Source of the DNA: Sipunculus nudus
Taxonomy: Eukaryota > Annelida > Sipuncula > Golfingiida > Sipunculidae
Length of the DNA stretch: 64,000 bases
Assembly (NCBI GenBank): GCA_026874595.1
Contig: CM049317.1
Coordinates: 37,730,401 to 37,794,400, forward strand
Reading direction: 5' to 3'
Part shown: positions 47,063 through 60,132 of the stretch, piece by piece
How the letters are laid out: every line of letters begins with the position of its first letter
How positions within the stretch are numbered: position 1 is the stretch's first letter
Position numbers and translations under genes: made by a program
Notes under the pieces: generated by a model
Seen by the model: only the letters and a program-made list of their open reading frames with translations
Database searches by the model: none
Told to the model about the DNA's origin: nothing

Positions 47063-50000
47063 CATTTTAACATTATGACCTGGCGCCATGCCCGAAATAT
47101 TATACGTTTAGTTACTCTTTCACACGCCAGATGGCGCGTAATCTTGTAATGAGCACTGTAGGAATAACTATACGGCTTCAGATTTACCAGGGTCACCAGA
47201 ATCAGTGTTTTTCCTGAAAAAAAAAACTTTTTTTTTTTTAATTTAAATATAGTAGTAGAGCTGTATATTGATAATATGTAGGAACTACACAGCTCTACTT
47301 GTAAGAACAAGGTTTTAACCAGATAAAACTATAGTAAGCTGCTGGCCCTCTTGTTTATAAAGTTTATGACTATAAACAAGGGGCAAATATTAATGAACCA
47401 TCTTTATCATCCATCTTTTACAGATTTAATTCCATAAACATGTTTGAAGTATTCAAATATAAGGTTTGTGGTGAAGCTTTATATTGTCGTATTGGGTCAT
47501 GTATGACATCTCTGCATTTTGTTTTGATTCCTTGCATTAATGTTATTACCTCCGTAACAGACTTGAAGGATGTTTAATACATGTAAAGACAAGCAGGCTT
47601 TGGTCCACGTGGTACTACCTGATTCTTTGTGAGTACTGTGTCAACCTACCGAAATCTTCCGAAAGCACTGTCTACAGAGAACCACAATAAAATGGACACA
47701 AGGAGAACACGCTATATGCAGTGAAAGAACTAACACACTACCGTATTATATGTTGCGGTGACAGTCTCCGATGCAGCGAACGTTTTCTTTTGGGATTGGT
47801 TTCCTGAAGAATGGATTATTGAAATCATACACAGTTCGGCCCACACGGTGTAGACGTGGACAGGGTAATGGTTCAACAGAACATCCATCCATTCAGTGTA
47901 AATCATTAGTTGTCCGGTTCCTGACAGGATTGTTTGTATTTTTGTCCATACTACACAGCGGTTTAGTGAAACTGGTCTTATATTTATATTATTTTCAATA
48001 TTTAAAAATGAAAGTACATTGTGACTTTATAAATGCCTATGTGTAATGTTTAATTTCGTTACTTTAATTGTTATACTCCCGTCGTTTGTACAGGAGGACA
48101 CTTGATTGCCTCATTCCCATCATTAATATATATGTTTATCAGATTATATATGTCATCAGCGTCCAGTAAACGTCGGTTTGGCGTTGTTACGTTATGTGTC
48201 ATTCCAATCATTAACATACATGTATATCAGATTATATATGATATTAGGGTCCAGTAAACGTCACTTGGTACGTTATGTGTATTATTTATGTGACTTGGAC
48301 AATTCCGTCAATTCACCACGAAAAAGAACTTTTAACTAATTCAATCAAACTACAGCATATGGTGTCAGTTTTCTTCCGGATAACATTATACGGCCTTTAG
48401 CTTTTACTTCATTTCAAAGTAATGTTTCATCACGAGTTGGCCATCACCAATATGGACAACCAAATGTATTTCATGCGGCAGAAGTATTTATAGCAATAAA
48501 AACATATTTCACTTTAACACTGTGACCTTTGTAATGTCGAAATAAATACCATATTCTCCACCGAGGTTTAGTCGTGGCATTATGAAATCATGAAATAATG
48601 TTGAGATCAACGATTTATGAAGCATTAAGAAATCTTTCAGTATACGATACTGAAGAAGCAACAAGTAAAAAGGTGAACAAGGAATTTATCCTAGAATATG
48701 GATAGAAATGGGAGATAGTACCTTGCGATTTATAACAATCTGGAAAATTACAGGGAAACGAGCTGAAAATAGTAAACGTGTGGTGAGTGTGAGGCAATGT
48801 GACGGAAAAACTATATTAAAAGGTGACGGCACGACGTGGGCCAAGTTCCAGCTCAGCAGTCAATTACTTTACCATGTGTCATACACTTAAACTGCCAGCT
48901 TCCTTAGGACATACATCCTGTCATCATAAAGGGTTGGAGAATACAGCTTTCCTTGTGAAAGGCTGTGTAGATTGTGATGATCAATGTTTTTTGTTCTTGT
49001 TTACGTTTGCTTTTCATATCATTCACTACCTGTATCACAATATGTCACAAACTACCTTTCAGGTTTGTTTGTATCGGTATCTTTCACGGCTTGCAAGCAA
49101 ACAAACCTACGCTTCCCCTTATCTGGTCCCTTTTTGTACAGGATAATCCTCTTTTATCTCTAGGTATACTGTGATATATGTCAACCTGCTTACTCTAAGC
49201 GGTTAAAGTGTTGCGTGTAGCACAAAACATCCCCGAGTTCCACTCACACAACGAAGATGTTAAATGAAAAACTGACTCACAAATATAGTACAAAATATAT
49301 ATAATTATTTAAACAAACATTATTTACAATATATACAATACATGAACACAAAGTTTCTAACACATAATAACTAAATCTTGGTGCGGTACAAAATGAAGAA
49401 ATACTTATCTGCTGTAAATCAAAGTCACTGGTGCTGGTTCGACGAAATAAAAATGACTCCGGGGTTGCTCTGAGGAGTCATAACGAAAGTTCAGTTCATA
49501 ATCCGTGCACAACCATAATAAAGTCCAAAACGTCCAAAATGTCTCCGCCTTATCACAAGGAGACTACACATCATCAGGCCTGGATATCCCTGGATATCAG
49601 TTCTTGTTTGCAACCCAATTCAAAATCACTAAATGAAGGGTATTTATAGTGTCTGTGGACCTTAACGCAATATCGATCGATCCACTTTTAAATTCCAGTT
49701 CAGGTTGTTTAACCGCTGTTAATGAATGAATGAAAACGTTCTCTTTGTCCGTTTATTTGTTGTTGCCGGAGTTCAATAGATGACTGTAAGCGACACGGGT
49801 CAACGCGTTCCTGTTGTTCCTGGGTCTATGGTTCTAAGGTCCTTCCGTGAGTGCCCTGCCATCGCGTACGGACATACATCACAAAAGGATTTACATATTT
49901 TTTTTTCCACTCAAGCAGTGAACACTCGCCTAAGATTTTACCTCGTAATGTTCGGTTCTCTGCATCAGATAAAGGCCAGGGTGGACAACAAGAGAGCTAT

Positions 50001-50550
50001 AGAACATGACTAGAACGCAAACTTTCTATTTCTCAGTAACTATAACCAGATCTTTCTTTATAAAACTTTGATGAGGTACATCTAGGAGCAGCAAACACAC
50101 ACAGACGTACAGGCGACACTACTCCCTCCCCTGGACTATGTTCACTTGGTGTCATTCACTGTTGTCTTAAATAATATGTTTATAGGTTGACTAAATATCT
50201 TATATCCATAGATAAGGGACAGGCATTAGTTTTTTTTATTATTGTGAGAAATCAAGGTTGCCCTTTTGCTTCTAAGTTCTTAGTCAATCGGCAGATGTCG
50301 CTTAATACACAAAGAAACACAATGGTAAAGTTCGTTGCAATTATTTCTCAACCACATACCTTCCTGTACTCTGTAAACTGATGTCTGCATCACTCAAAGC
50401 GTTCTCTCAATATCATCGTATGGGGAACGTGACATTTATATAATATGCCCTTTGACACACACCAACACTCACTCACACACACCCTCCCACCAGCACGTAA
50501 CATCAAACACAGGCATGCAAACACAGATCACGACCTTTTGGCAACATTCT
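47063..50550. other. 3' flank of copy D and intergenic DNA, no supported gene
   Basis: Possible polyadenylation signal AATAAA at 47686. A two-unit ~85-bp direct repeat (48111-48280) shares CAGATTATATATG, GTCCAGTAAACGTC and TACGTTATGTGT. The rest is ordinary AT-rich sequence; the small ORFs show no domain. Confidence 0.45.
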
Positions 50551-50557
50551 TACATTT

Positions 50558-50657
50558 CAGTGGCGGATCCAGAGCCCCCCCCCCCCATTGCAGTAGGATT
50601 TACATAACACTAAAAAATAACACTATATTTTTCATTGACTGAATTATATCACATACT

Positions 50658-50704
<47 letters not shown>

Positions 50705-50795
50705 GTTATTTTGCCCAAACAATCGCATTAAAGTGCTCAACATAACTGGAGCTTATTAGAAACATTTAAAACACGTTATTAACGTGTTTAATATG

Positions 50796-50841
<46 letters not shown>

Positions 50842-50867
50842 GGCAATATGATACACTATGAAGGCAC

Positions 50868-50914
<47 letters not shown>

Positions 50915-51014
50915 ATATTCAATTTAAGATCTTAAGTTTTCACAATACCCATCAACCGCAAACCCAGTATAAGCGCCTCCCCCCCCCCCCCTTGGATTGC
51001 TGGATGCGCCACTG
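50558..51014. mobile_element. MITE-like element with CAGTGGCGGATCCAG ends
   Basis: CAGTGGCGGATCCAG at 50558 and its inverse (CTGGATGCGCCACTG, one mismatch) ending at 51014 bound a 457-bp element. It carries C-runs just inside both ends and three (TA)n tracts. CATTT flanks both sides (50553-50557 and 51015-51019), a possible 5-bp target duplication. No transposase. Confidence 0.7.
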
Positions 51015-51896
51015 CATTTCTTGTGATATAACCACATACATAACTTCAACCATCTCATATTAATCCCGGCCCTTACCATCTTTACATATACCGGATTCCT
51101 GCCAGTATAAAATAAATTTGAATCTCTACTTCTGCTCTTACTTGATATCTGCTGCGTCCTTCTTCTGTAGAAATCCTATGAATGATGTCATAAAACCTTT
51201 ATTTTCCGCAAAAACATTTTTTTCCCTTGAATGTATCGATTCACGTGTATTTTAACTTCAAATACGGTTAAATGCGAATAAATAGGTTATTTACAAGGCG
51301 TCGCTGCCTCAGAGTATTTATGCCAAAGAGTGATCCAATCACCCCGCGTCATCAGTCATGCACTATGACGCCACGCGTTGCTTTTAACAGAGGGCAAAAT
51401 GGTATCATAATGACGCAGTAAACTAAGCTGAAACGGCAACATCTGTACCCTGTGTAGAAAAATTGGCAATGTATTTTCTTTTTAATTAGAAAAACAAATT
51501 ATGTTTGGCTCCCCGCGATACAGACCTGAGTGTTACGTTTAATTGAAATCTATCTGTCTGATTTTCAGTTCACACTCCAACAATATCGAAAGAGAAAAAT
51601 ACGATACTGACGGGTATCATAGAGATCAAATCTTTCACTTTTTTTCTGCACGGGACAGGACCTCTTGAATAAAAAATTAGGTAACAAACAAAACAAATTA
51701 TCAGCTGAACAATTGTGGTTAAAGTCGAAGCTTATAAAGCTATGGTATTATACGAAGCTCAATATTTGATATGAAATACGGGTCACAACTGCTTATCAAA
51801 ATAATCTGTATTGTGTACGGTGCCACATATAAAAAAAACATAAATATTACAAAACTTGAAATAACTAGAAAACCATACCAAGTTTATAATTTATAA

Positions 51897-51903
<7 letters not shown>

Positions 51904-51934
<31 letters not shown>

Positions 51935-51959
51935 GTGTGTGTGTGTGTGTGTGTGTGTA
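51904..51959. repeat. (GT)n microsatellite
   Basis: About 55 bp of GT dinucleotides with a GAGG interruption. Confidence 0.95.
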
Positions 51960-52044
51960 AAACATAACAACAGAGGACGTCTAACTTGAATATTTTATTC
52001 TACAGACAAAATAAAATAACTATTAAAAGTAAAGGTAACATACA

Positions 52045-52295
52045 TAAGAATATTATCACATCATGTTACCGAATTAACATTCATTATAATATTATCACAT
52101 TGTGTTACCAAATTAAAAGTCATTGTTATATTTCACATCCTGATACCAATTAACATTTATTATGATTTTATCACATATGTTGCCAAGGTAACATTCATCA
52201 TGATATTATCATATCAATATAACATTCACTGTAGTATTATCACACAATGTTATCAAATTAACATTCATTAAAATATAATCACGCCCTGTTATACA
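52045..52295. repeat. Degenerate ~47-bp tandem repeat
   Basis: About five to six units of ATTATCACAT..TGTTACCAAATTAA followed by CATTCATTATAAT, with substitutions and one shortened unit. Confidence 0.8.
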
Positions 52296-52299
52296 TGAT

Positions 52300-55150
52300 A
52301 AGTATCTAATGCTCAATATATACATGGAAGTCTTACATGAGACATGCAGCCTTAAATGATTCAAATTGCATGGTCACATAACAAGTGTTACTTATTGGAA
52401 AATGGTTGGAATGACTAATTGTGGGGAATGGAATGTGGCTTTCTGTGTATTCAGCTGAGTCGATTCCCAGATTGCGCAGCCCCACCGATAGACTGACCAA
52501 AGTAACTGAAAGGGTATTACAAAACTAAACCTAAGATCTCGCATATGCACTTGTTACAGACGTCACACTATAATAGGATACATAATTTAGCTACAACTAC
52601 CAACTCTGTATTGAATATTAATCTACAGACTAAAATCTACAGTCCCAAAATATGCAGGTATTATGAAGAAATTTGCTGAGTATGAACGTGCTGGTCAAAA
52701 ACGGCATCCAGTCATCAATAACTTTTTTGTATACTGGTGCAACATAAATTGCAACATATAACATTATTGCACCAATGAATATTGATGATAATGGGTCAAT
52801 GAGAAGTTGAGTATTGTGATGTAACTGAATATCTAACATATAACATTATTACATAATTGTATATTTATGAGTATGAGGGTATGAAAATTTGAGTATTTTG
52901 TGCAAATAAATAAATATACCTGATTTATATGTGCATGTACACAGATGAACGTGAATCAACATTTTAACATGGTCCAGCCATATATATGTAAAACCTCACA
53001 GAGGTAATGTCCTCATTTCTGATCAGATTGTGGAACTTTGACGTGTAACCTGATGTAATGCTTGTAAAACATCTGAACAAGGAAACAGCATACATGTTTA
53101 AAAAGGTATAAACATTAAACTCACACACACTGTTCACTTTATAGAGCTACCCACAATCTGTACACACTGGTCGTCATGAAAAACGACGCCATCAAGACAG
53201 GAACTTGTTACCTTTTGTAGACAGATTTATATAACATTGTTTTTCAATTTCATACTACTGTTTTCACTTATTGCATTTACCATTATATCTTTAAACATAA
53301 TTTAATAAGATACGAGTAACTGGTAAGTAAAGTAAAAATAAGCATCTATCAAATTAATTTATGGATACAGATGCATCGCAAAGAGGAGCATCCCCTGACA
53401 ACAGGGACATAGTTTTACTGGATGTATTTAAGTGACAGCCTGTTGAGTGTTAAAATCAGTGGCACGGTCCTGCGACCATGACCTTTGAGCTTTGACCTTG
53501 TGAACTGAAAGTCAAGAGGAATTTGCTTCTATTGATAGGCAAGCCAAAGCGAAAGGTGAAACGTGTGAAAAGTTCGGCTTATTATGTGTGCACAACCTTA
53601 TGAACAAATGAAACATTTGACCTTCACCTCTGACCAATCAATAGTTTTCAAACGTCTTCCATTTGTAGGTGAGCCAAATGTGAAGGGTCGAACAGTTTGG
53701 TCAAGAATACGTCAGCCGAACGGACACACGCACGAACGCTCCGCAGTGCGAGAGGCTAATAAGCAGAATGAAATATGAACGTTTGCAAAGCACATAAACA
53801 CAATAAATAAAGCTGCAGGACTGTGCTCTGTGAGACAGCTACAGCTGAATATTGATTAACATGCTCTCCACCTTTTTAAAGAATTCATATAAGTCATTTG
53901 AATTTCACGAAGCACATCATGACCAAATATCATATGATATTCAACATGCGGCATTTAATACGCCGGTACTCGTTTATATTACACTGTCTGATAATCCGCT
54001 ATGAATAATATATAAAAAAACCCAGTAGAACAGAGCCAGCGCAAAATGTATAAGCAAACAAAGCATCATTACTCCTCTGAGAGAAGCATTATGGCACAGC
54101 TGAAACAAACATGAATCGGTAAGTGAAAGTCCATGATCAACTAGAGTAAGTCAAAAGAGAACGTATCCCAGCTCCCTTGTGCGGTTATGAATAAAAGTCT
54201 ATAGATCACAAAATACCTACACTATATTGCATACACTATTGAAGCCATACAAAACTAAACCACTAGAATCCTCGAATACTCAAGTGGAACAAGCAGTTGA
54301 CGAAGCAAAGAAAACCCATACAGAATCAATACATGAAGGCCTACCGTGAAATATAGCATTAAAATTATACTTAATATTATAACCAAAATAATGTAATAAT
54401 ATATGGTTAGTATTTAAAGAAAACAATATCATGAATAAGGCTTAGAAAGTTAAAATAGGGATCTGCTTCATCAAAGAAAAATGGTGAGTATCCTTCGGGG
54501 TATCTGATTTATTGGTTATGACATTCATGTCCAAGCAAATAAAATAATCAGTGATACACAGGAATTACTTTACTCCAAAAATATAACATATAAAATACAC
54601 GTTATACAAACCTTTATAACAGCTATGTGTTAACATTCTGTATTGAGTTGCACCCGTTTTACAGATAAGATGAGAAAAACGTGGCAAGAGATGGCTTCTT
54701 CTAAAGAAAACTATATTCATCAAGAACTGAATGAGATCGAGGTTGACCGTAACAAACAAACACAACAATTAACATTTTGAAGTCCAATCCAACCCCCGGG
54801 ATATTGTAATGTTTTGTCAGATCCGCTGCATAGTGGACCAAAAATGAAAGTGAAACAATTTTGGGAAAAGGAATAGACCTGTGCTCAGGATACTAATTTG
54901 CATAGTTTTGTTTCAGCCCTCATTTAGATATTCAAGTAAATTCCAGAATAAAAATAACACAGGTACATTATACGTACAGTATGTCTGACAGGATAACCGA
55001 GCCACCTGACGGAGGACATTGGTAACAGAGCTGTGATCCGTAACTAGCTGTGAGGACGTCAATTTCCAAAAATATGCCTTCAGAGGCGGCGTTTAACGTC
55101 TAATATGTCTTATGCATCCTCCGGTCCCCTGCACATGTCTTTATAGTTAC
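52300..55150. other. Intergenic, no firm gene
   Basis: Contains a dispersed-repeat-like stretch at 53460-53740 (CCTTTGAGCTTTGACCTTG; ACGGACACACGCACGAACGC). One open minus-strand stretch (52505-52333) follows a good acceptor but does not match the phase of the nearby membrane-protein exons (see rejected items). Confidence 0.4.
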
Positions 55151-55156
55151 CCATAA

Positions 55157-55379
55157 CAGGGGCGGATCAAAGATTTGGGAAAAGGGTGGGGGGGGTCAAA
55201 CCTTGGAGGACTAATGAAGCCCTGAAAAAAAAGGTCCTCGGGTCTGGAAAAGGGGGGGTCCAGGCCGCAAAATCTTGTCTGAAGCCCTTAAGAAACGTTG
55301 TTTCTGATGAAGAAGGGGGGGGGGGGGGGGCGTCCGGACCCTCTGGAACCCCCCCCCCCCCTCCCCCCGATCCGTTCTG
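55157..55379. mobile_element. Short MITE-like element with CAGGGGCGGATC / GATCCGTTCTG ends
   Basis: Imperfect inverted ends, G-run and C-run inside, 223 bp. CATAA (left) and CAAAA (right) could be a decayed 5-bp duplication. The Gly/Pro-rich ORFs on both strands come from the homopolymers. Confidence 0.5.
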
Positions 55380-55649
55380 CAAAATCCCCTTAAGGGCACC
55401 CGCCCTTTACATATCTTTGGTGATCTACCATTAACACATGTAGGGAAACATCAAGTCCCGTTAGAGTGCCTTCTGGGACCCTCATTCCGCCTATTGCTTA
55501 AGCACATTAAAACATAAATTAACGGATGGACATTATTTTTGCACCTCACATTTAGTTATAATGTAAAAGGTGCGGTAAGATACATACAATTGACACTGAT
55601 TTCGCGTAGTCATCTTGGTATGGTATGAAGACATTTAATAATGTCATTA

Positions 55650-55781
55650 TCAACAGGCATCCTGGACTGGACTGGTTCTTTTTCTGTAGAATGTGGCTTG
55701 GAGGGCTCTTCTTATGGAACTGAGTTCCTGAAAAGGTTTAAAGGATACAACTTATAATCATATTATTATACTTATATTATA

Positions 55782-55814
<33 letters not shown>

Positions 55815-56182
55815 GTAATAATTTATTATACTGCATTCATTATCTACATCACAGGCGAGACCCTGATGAATGCTATTCAAGATGCGGTCATGTTAACAGA
55901 ATCCTTCATATGAAAAACCGCATCATTACAGATTCTGTGAGATATAATGCATCAGGGAGTGGCAGGGCCTATATTAGTACATCTGTCATCACGTGCTGAC
56001 CAATATTAGCACAAAAAACCACAATATGTAAATCAGCATGTAAAGGATAACAGAGCCTGTTAATTACACACGCGGGATATATAAAGTAGTCGCATATAAT
56101 TAAAGTCGTCCCTTCAGTATTAATTCTGCAAAAGATAAATATCTGATGGTTTGAAATAGGACTTAGGGGCGCAGCCAGGATC

Positions 56183-56257
<75 letters not shown>

Positions 56258-59200
56258 CCTCACATTAATTCCACACAACTTACTACTGTTTTCATTCCAA
56301 TTAGACATATCAGTTATACAAGATTATTATATAATCATATATCATATTTGCAGGACCAAACCTAAAGAAATGTTCAATTATCAATAAAAATTCCGCAATA
56401 ACGGGGGCACTGGATGCCCTGCCCCCCCCCCCCCCATCCCCACCCCGTTGGCTACCCCCCTGCAGACCAATTCGGTATTGCATGACAACAGTAGTGACAA
56501 CCTGCCAGTTTTAACTAAAAGGTCATAGAATACACGGACAGATACATACTGTATACATGTATAACTTGGGAACCCCGAGGATGCCCCCAGTGCTCCTGGG
56601 ACGTATCAGATGCCGGCATGTGGGATATGAAAACAAGGATATGTATTTGTTTCGTAGAATAAGGTGCGCAACACTCCGTAAAAACATGACCAAACATAAA
56701 CATCATTGTCATCCATAGCCTTATCAAAAAGGCGACTCGGAGAAGTTTATACAAATAGGATGCAGTGTAGTTATTGTCATTTAAAATTCAATTTAATTTC
56801 AGGCAGATCACTGCAGCAACATCATCATCGTTTAAATACCCGTTGTCATGATTAGCCGTCAATACACGACTCGGTAGGCTGGTGAAGCTGGCTGGTCCTG
56901 GTCATGATTAGCCGTCAATACATGACTCGGTAGGCAGGGGAAGCTGGCAGGTCCTGTCATTGATTAGCCGTCAATACATGACTCGGTAGGCTGGTGAAGC
57001 TGGCAGGTCCTGGTCATGATTAGCCGTCAATACATGACTCGGTAGGCAGGGGAAGCTGGCAGGTCCTGGTCATGATTAGCCGTCAATACATGACTCGGTA
57101 GGCTGGTGAAGCTGGCTGGTCCTGGTCATGTTTAGCCGTCAATACACGACTGGGTAGGCTGGTGAAGCTGGCTGGTCCTGGTCATGTTTAGCCGTCAATA
57201 CACGACTGGGTAGGCTGGTGAAGCTGGCTGGTCCTGGTCATGTTTAGCCGTAAATACATGACTCGGTAGGCTGGTGAAGCTGGCTGGTCCTGGTCATGAT
57301 TAGCCGTCAATACACGACTCGGTAGGCTGGTGAAGCTGGCTGGTCCTGGTCATGTTTAGCCGTCAATACATGACTCGGTAGGCTGGTGAAGCTGGCTGGT
57401 CCTGGTCATGTTTAGCCGTAAATACACGACTCGGTAGGCTGGTGAAGCTGGCTGGTCCTGGTCATGTTTAGCCGTCAATACACGACTGGGTAGGCTGGTG
57501 AAGCTGGCTGGTCCTGGTCATGTTTAGCCGTCAATACACGACTCGGTAGGCTGGTGAAGCTGGCTGGTCCTGGTCATGATTAGCCGTAAATACACGACTC
57601 GGTAGGCTGGTGAAGCTGGCTGGTCCTGGTCATGTTTAGGCGTCAATACACGACTCGGTAGGCTGGTGAAGCTGGCTGGTCCTGGTCATGTTTAGCCGTC
57701 AATACACGACTCGGTAGGCTGGTGAAGCTGGCTGGTCCTGGTCATGATTAGCCGTAAATACACGACTCGGTAGGCTGGTGAAGCTGGCTGGTCCTGGTCA
57801 TGATTAGCCGTCAATACACGACTCGGTAGGCTGGTGAAGCTGGCTGGTCCTGGTCATGATTAGCCGTCAATACATGACTCGGTAGGCTGGTGAAGCTGGC
57901 TGGTCCTGGTCATGTTTAGACGTCAATACATGACTCGGTAGGCTGGTGAAGCTGGCTGGTCCTGGTCATGTTTAGACGTCAATACATGACTCGGTAGGCT
58001 GGTGAAGCTGGCTGGTCCTGGTCATGATTAGCCGTCAATACACGACTTGGCAGGCTGGTGAAGCTGGCTGACCCTGGTCATGTTTAGCCGTCAATACATG
58101 ACTCGGTAGGCTGGTGAAGCTGGCTGGTCCTGGTCATGTTTAGACGTCAATACATGACTCGGTAGGCTGGCGAAGCTGGCTGGTCCTGGTCATGTTTAGA
58201 CGTCAATACATGACTCGGTAGGCTGGTGGAGCTGGCTGGTCCTGGTCATGATTAGCCGTCAATACACGACTTGGCAGGCTGGTGAAGCTGGCTGGCCCTG
58301 GTCATGTTTAGCCGTCAATACATGACTCGGTAGGCTGGTGAAGCTGGCTGGTCCTGGTCATGATTAGCCGTCAATACACGACTCGGTAGGCTGGTGAAGC
58401 TGGCTGGACGTGGTCATGATTAGCCGTCAATACACGACTCGGTAGGCTGGTGAAGCTGGCTGGACGTGGTCATGATTAGCCGTCAATACACGACTCGGTA
58501 GGATGGTGCAGCTGGCTGGACGTGGTCATGATTAGCCGTCAATACACGACTCGGCAAGCTGGTGGAGCTGGCTGGTCCTGGTCATGATTAGCCCTGAATT
58601 TACGACTCTGTAGGCTGGTAAGATTATGTTGTAAGAACGGTAAAATGACAGTCATCCTTTGTCAATATCATCTCTGGTTGTGTGTGTATGTCTGTAATAC
58701 CATAGCATACAATCATTTATTATTATAAAACAGAAACTAACCTTGGCTGGTTTTAGAGCACATAGTTTATACGAGAGTATTCCCACTATCAGCAGAAGTA
58801 TGATGCACAATATCCCGAGCGTCACCGCGGCGGAGTAAGCTGATATGGTATCACTCGGCGTATCTGCGTAAATCATACATACATTATACTTGAACAATGG
58901 CTCTGTATTCAGGCGGAAGTAAAATATAAAAATAACTTATAGCAATAGAACTGATCAGAAGAAGAATGGTGGAAACGCATTTGCCTTCAGGTTGTCATTG
59001 GTGAAAAAAAACTGTTTCCAGGTAATCCGGGTACAGTCGAGTATACCTTGCGTCAACTTTGGTCTGTATCTGTAGCATGCAGTTATACCGAGGAAAGCAT
59101 TAAGACGCGTCAGCGCTCAGGAACCTCAATGTGCTTATAGCGAGGCTCATCGGCGTTTAAATTTGACCACGCATGCGCACACAAATACGCATCTGCTACC

Positions 59201-59587
59201 ACCAATCATCTGATTGTGTATACAGGATGGAAAGGGAGCTACTATCACAGGGTTATACACTCCTATAAACAGACATCCAGCAGGAATAGAAAAGTTGTAT
59301 TTCTAGTGAAAGCATATATTAATTCATGATTAAAAAAATAATGGCTATTATAAGTGATCAAACTAATTTTACACAATAAAAAATAATAAATGCATCTTTT
59401 ATTAGACGAATTGCCCTGCGTATAAACGTATACTCCTGTATATAAATGTCATCCAAACCTTAGTAGTCAAATCTTTACATCACCACCAATAACAATGTGA
59501 ACATGTGACGTTTACCTTTCCTCTCTGCTGCCTTTGGGTCCTCCACGTCAGAACCAGTTGTTACTTCTTCTCCAGTCGTCGTGACAT
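55650..59587 (-). CDS. C-terminal exons of a single-pass transmembrane protein (5' part not seen)
   Basis: Three minus-strand exons have fitting splice sites and phases. Exon 59587-59516 (72 nt) is bounded by 'TTGTTTAG' and GTAAAC, phase 1 on both sides, and encodes a Thr/Glu-rich stalk (VTTTGEEVTTGSD...). Exon 58863-58742 (122 nt) follows 'TTTACGCAG', ends at AAG|GTTAGT in phase 0, and encodes TPSDTISAYS and a single helix (AAVTLGILCIILLLIVGIL) followed by SYKLCALKPAK. A plausible terminal exon, 55727-55650, follows 'AAACCTTTTCAG' and reads ELSSIRRALQATFYRKRTS to a stop in phase 0. The topology is type I-like: extracellular stalk, helix, basic cytoplasmic tail. No ligand-binding domain is visible, because upstream exons would lie past 59587, where a 34-bp array begins at about 60.1 kb. 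The 3-kb intron before the last exon holds a 56-bp array. The last exon is less certain than the other two. Confidence 0.5.
56164..56462. mobile_element. MITE-like element with AGGGGCGCAGCCAGG ends
   Basis: Left AGGGGCGCAGCCAGG and right (inverse) AGGGGGGTAGCCAACGGGG, with a 68-bp (TA)n tract (56186-56253) and a C-run inside. Boundaries are approximate. Confidence 0.45.
56844..58620. repeat. 56-bp tandem array, about 31 units
   Basis: The unit is TGGTCATGATTAGCCGTCAA, TACACGACTCGGTAGGCTGG, then TGAAGCTGGCTGGTCC. The period of 56 is seen, for example, at 57126 and 57182. Variants include TTTAGCC/TTTAGACG and CACGACT/CATGACT. It lies in the intron between the helix exon and the presumed last exon of the minus-strand membrane-protein gene. 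Confidence 0.95.
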
Positions 59588-60132
59588 CTAAACAAAGGCA
59601 GTCATATTAACGTTAACAAATGGAAATGACCATGTTTTGCATATTAAAACGTACACGTTTTATATCTTATACATATTACCTATCTGCGATGTCACAAATA
59701 CTCAGCTGGTAATAAATGCAAAGCAGTTTTATTTATTTTGCAAAATGTTGAGGTCATACGGGCCCGCTGTCCAATTACTTAAAATTAATAAGGTAAGTGT
59801 TGAGTATGTGGACCATCAGTAAAAGAATATAGATTCTCTGCCGTTATTTATTTATTTATTATTAACTGACGAGTGAACGTTGACTGTTCTATGGACCAAT
59901 AAATGTCCTCCATTTGGAAAAATAATAAAATTTAAACTTCTAGGTTGTTTACACAAAATTGTGTTCATTATAGGGATAATACACAGAGTCAGTACAGATT
60001 CAGGTCAGTGGACAGAGGGTTAAAACTATGAGGTCGGGAACTATATGTCGCCTCATATACATGGCTCCTCTTGGAACCTCCTGATCTGTCTACATATAGA
60101 ACTTAAGAAACTTGGTACACGAGGGGATTGAC
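59588..60132. other. Region upstream of the Thr-rich stalk exon
   Basis: AT-rich, presumably intron of the minus-strand membrane-protein gene. No further exon with good splice sites was found before the 34-bp array. Confidence 0.4.

Noticed and set aside
52333-52505. Open minus-strand stretch after a good acceptor, as a last exon of the receptor-like gene
   Set aside because: It is open in the phase needing a one-base carry-over, while the helix exon ends in phase 0. Without transcript data the link cannot be supported.
55167-55434. Gly- and Pro-rich ORFs on both strands
   Set aside because: They come from G- and C-runs inside a short MITE-like element.
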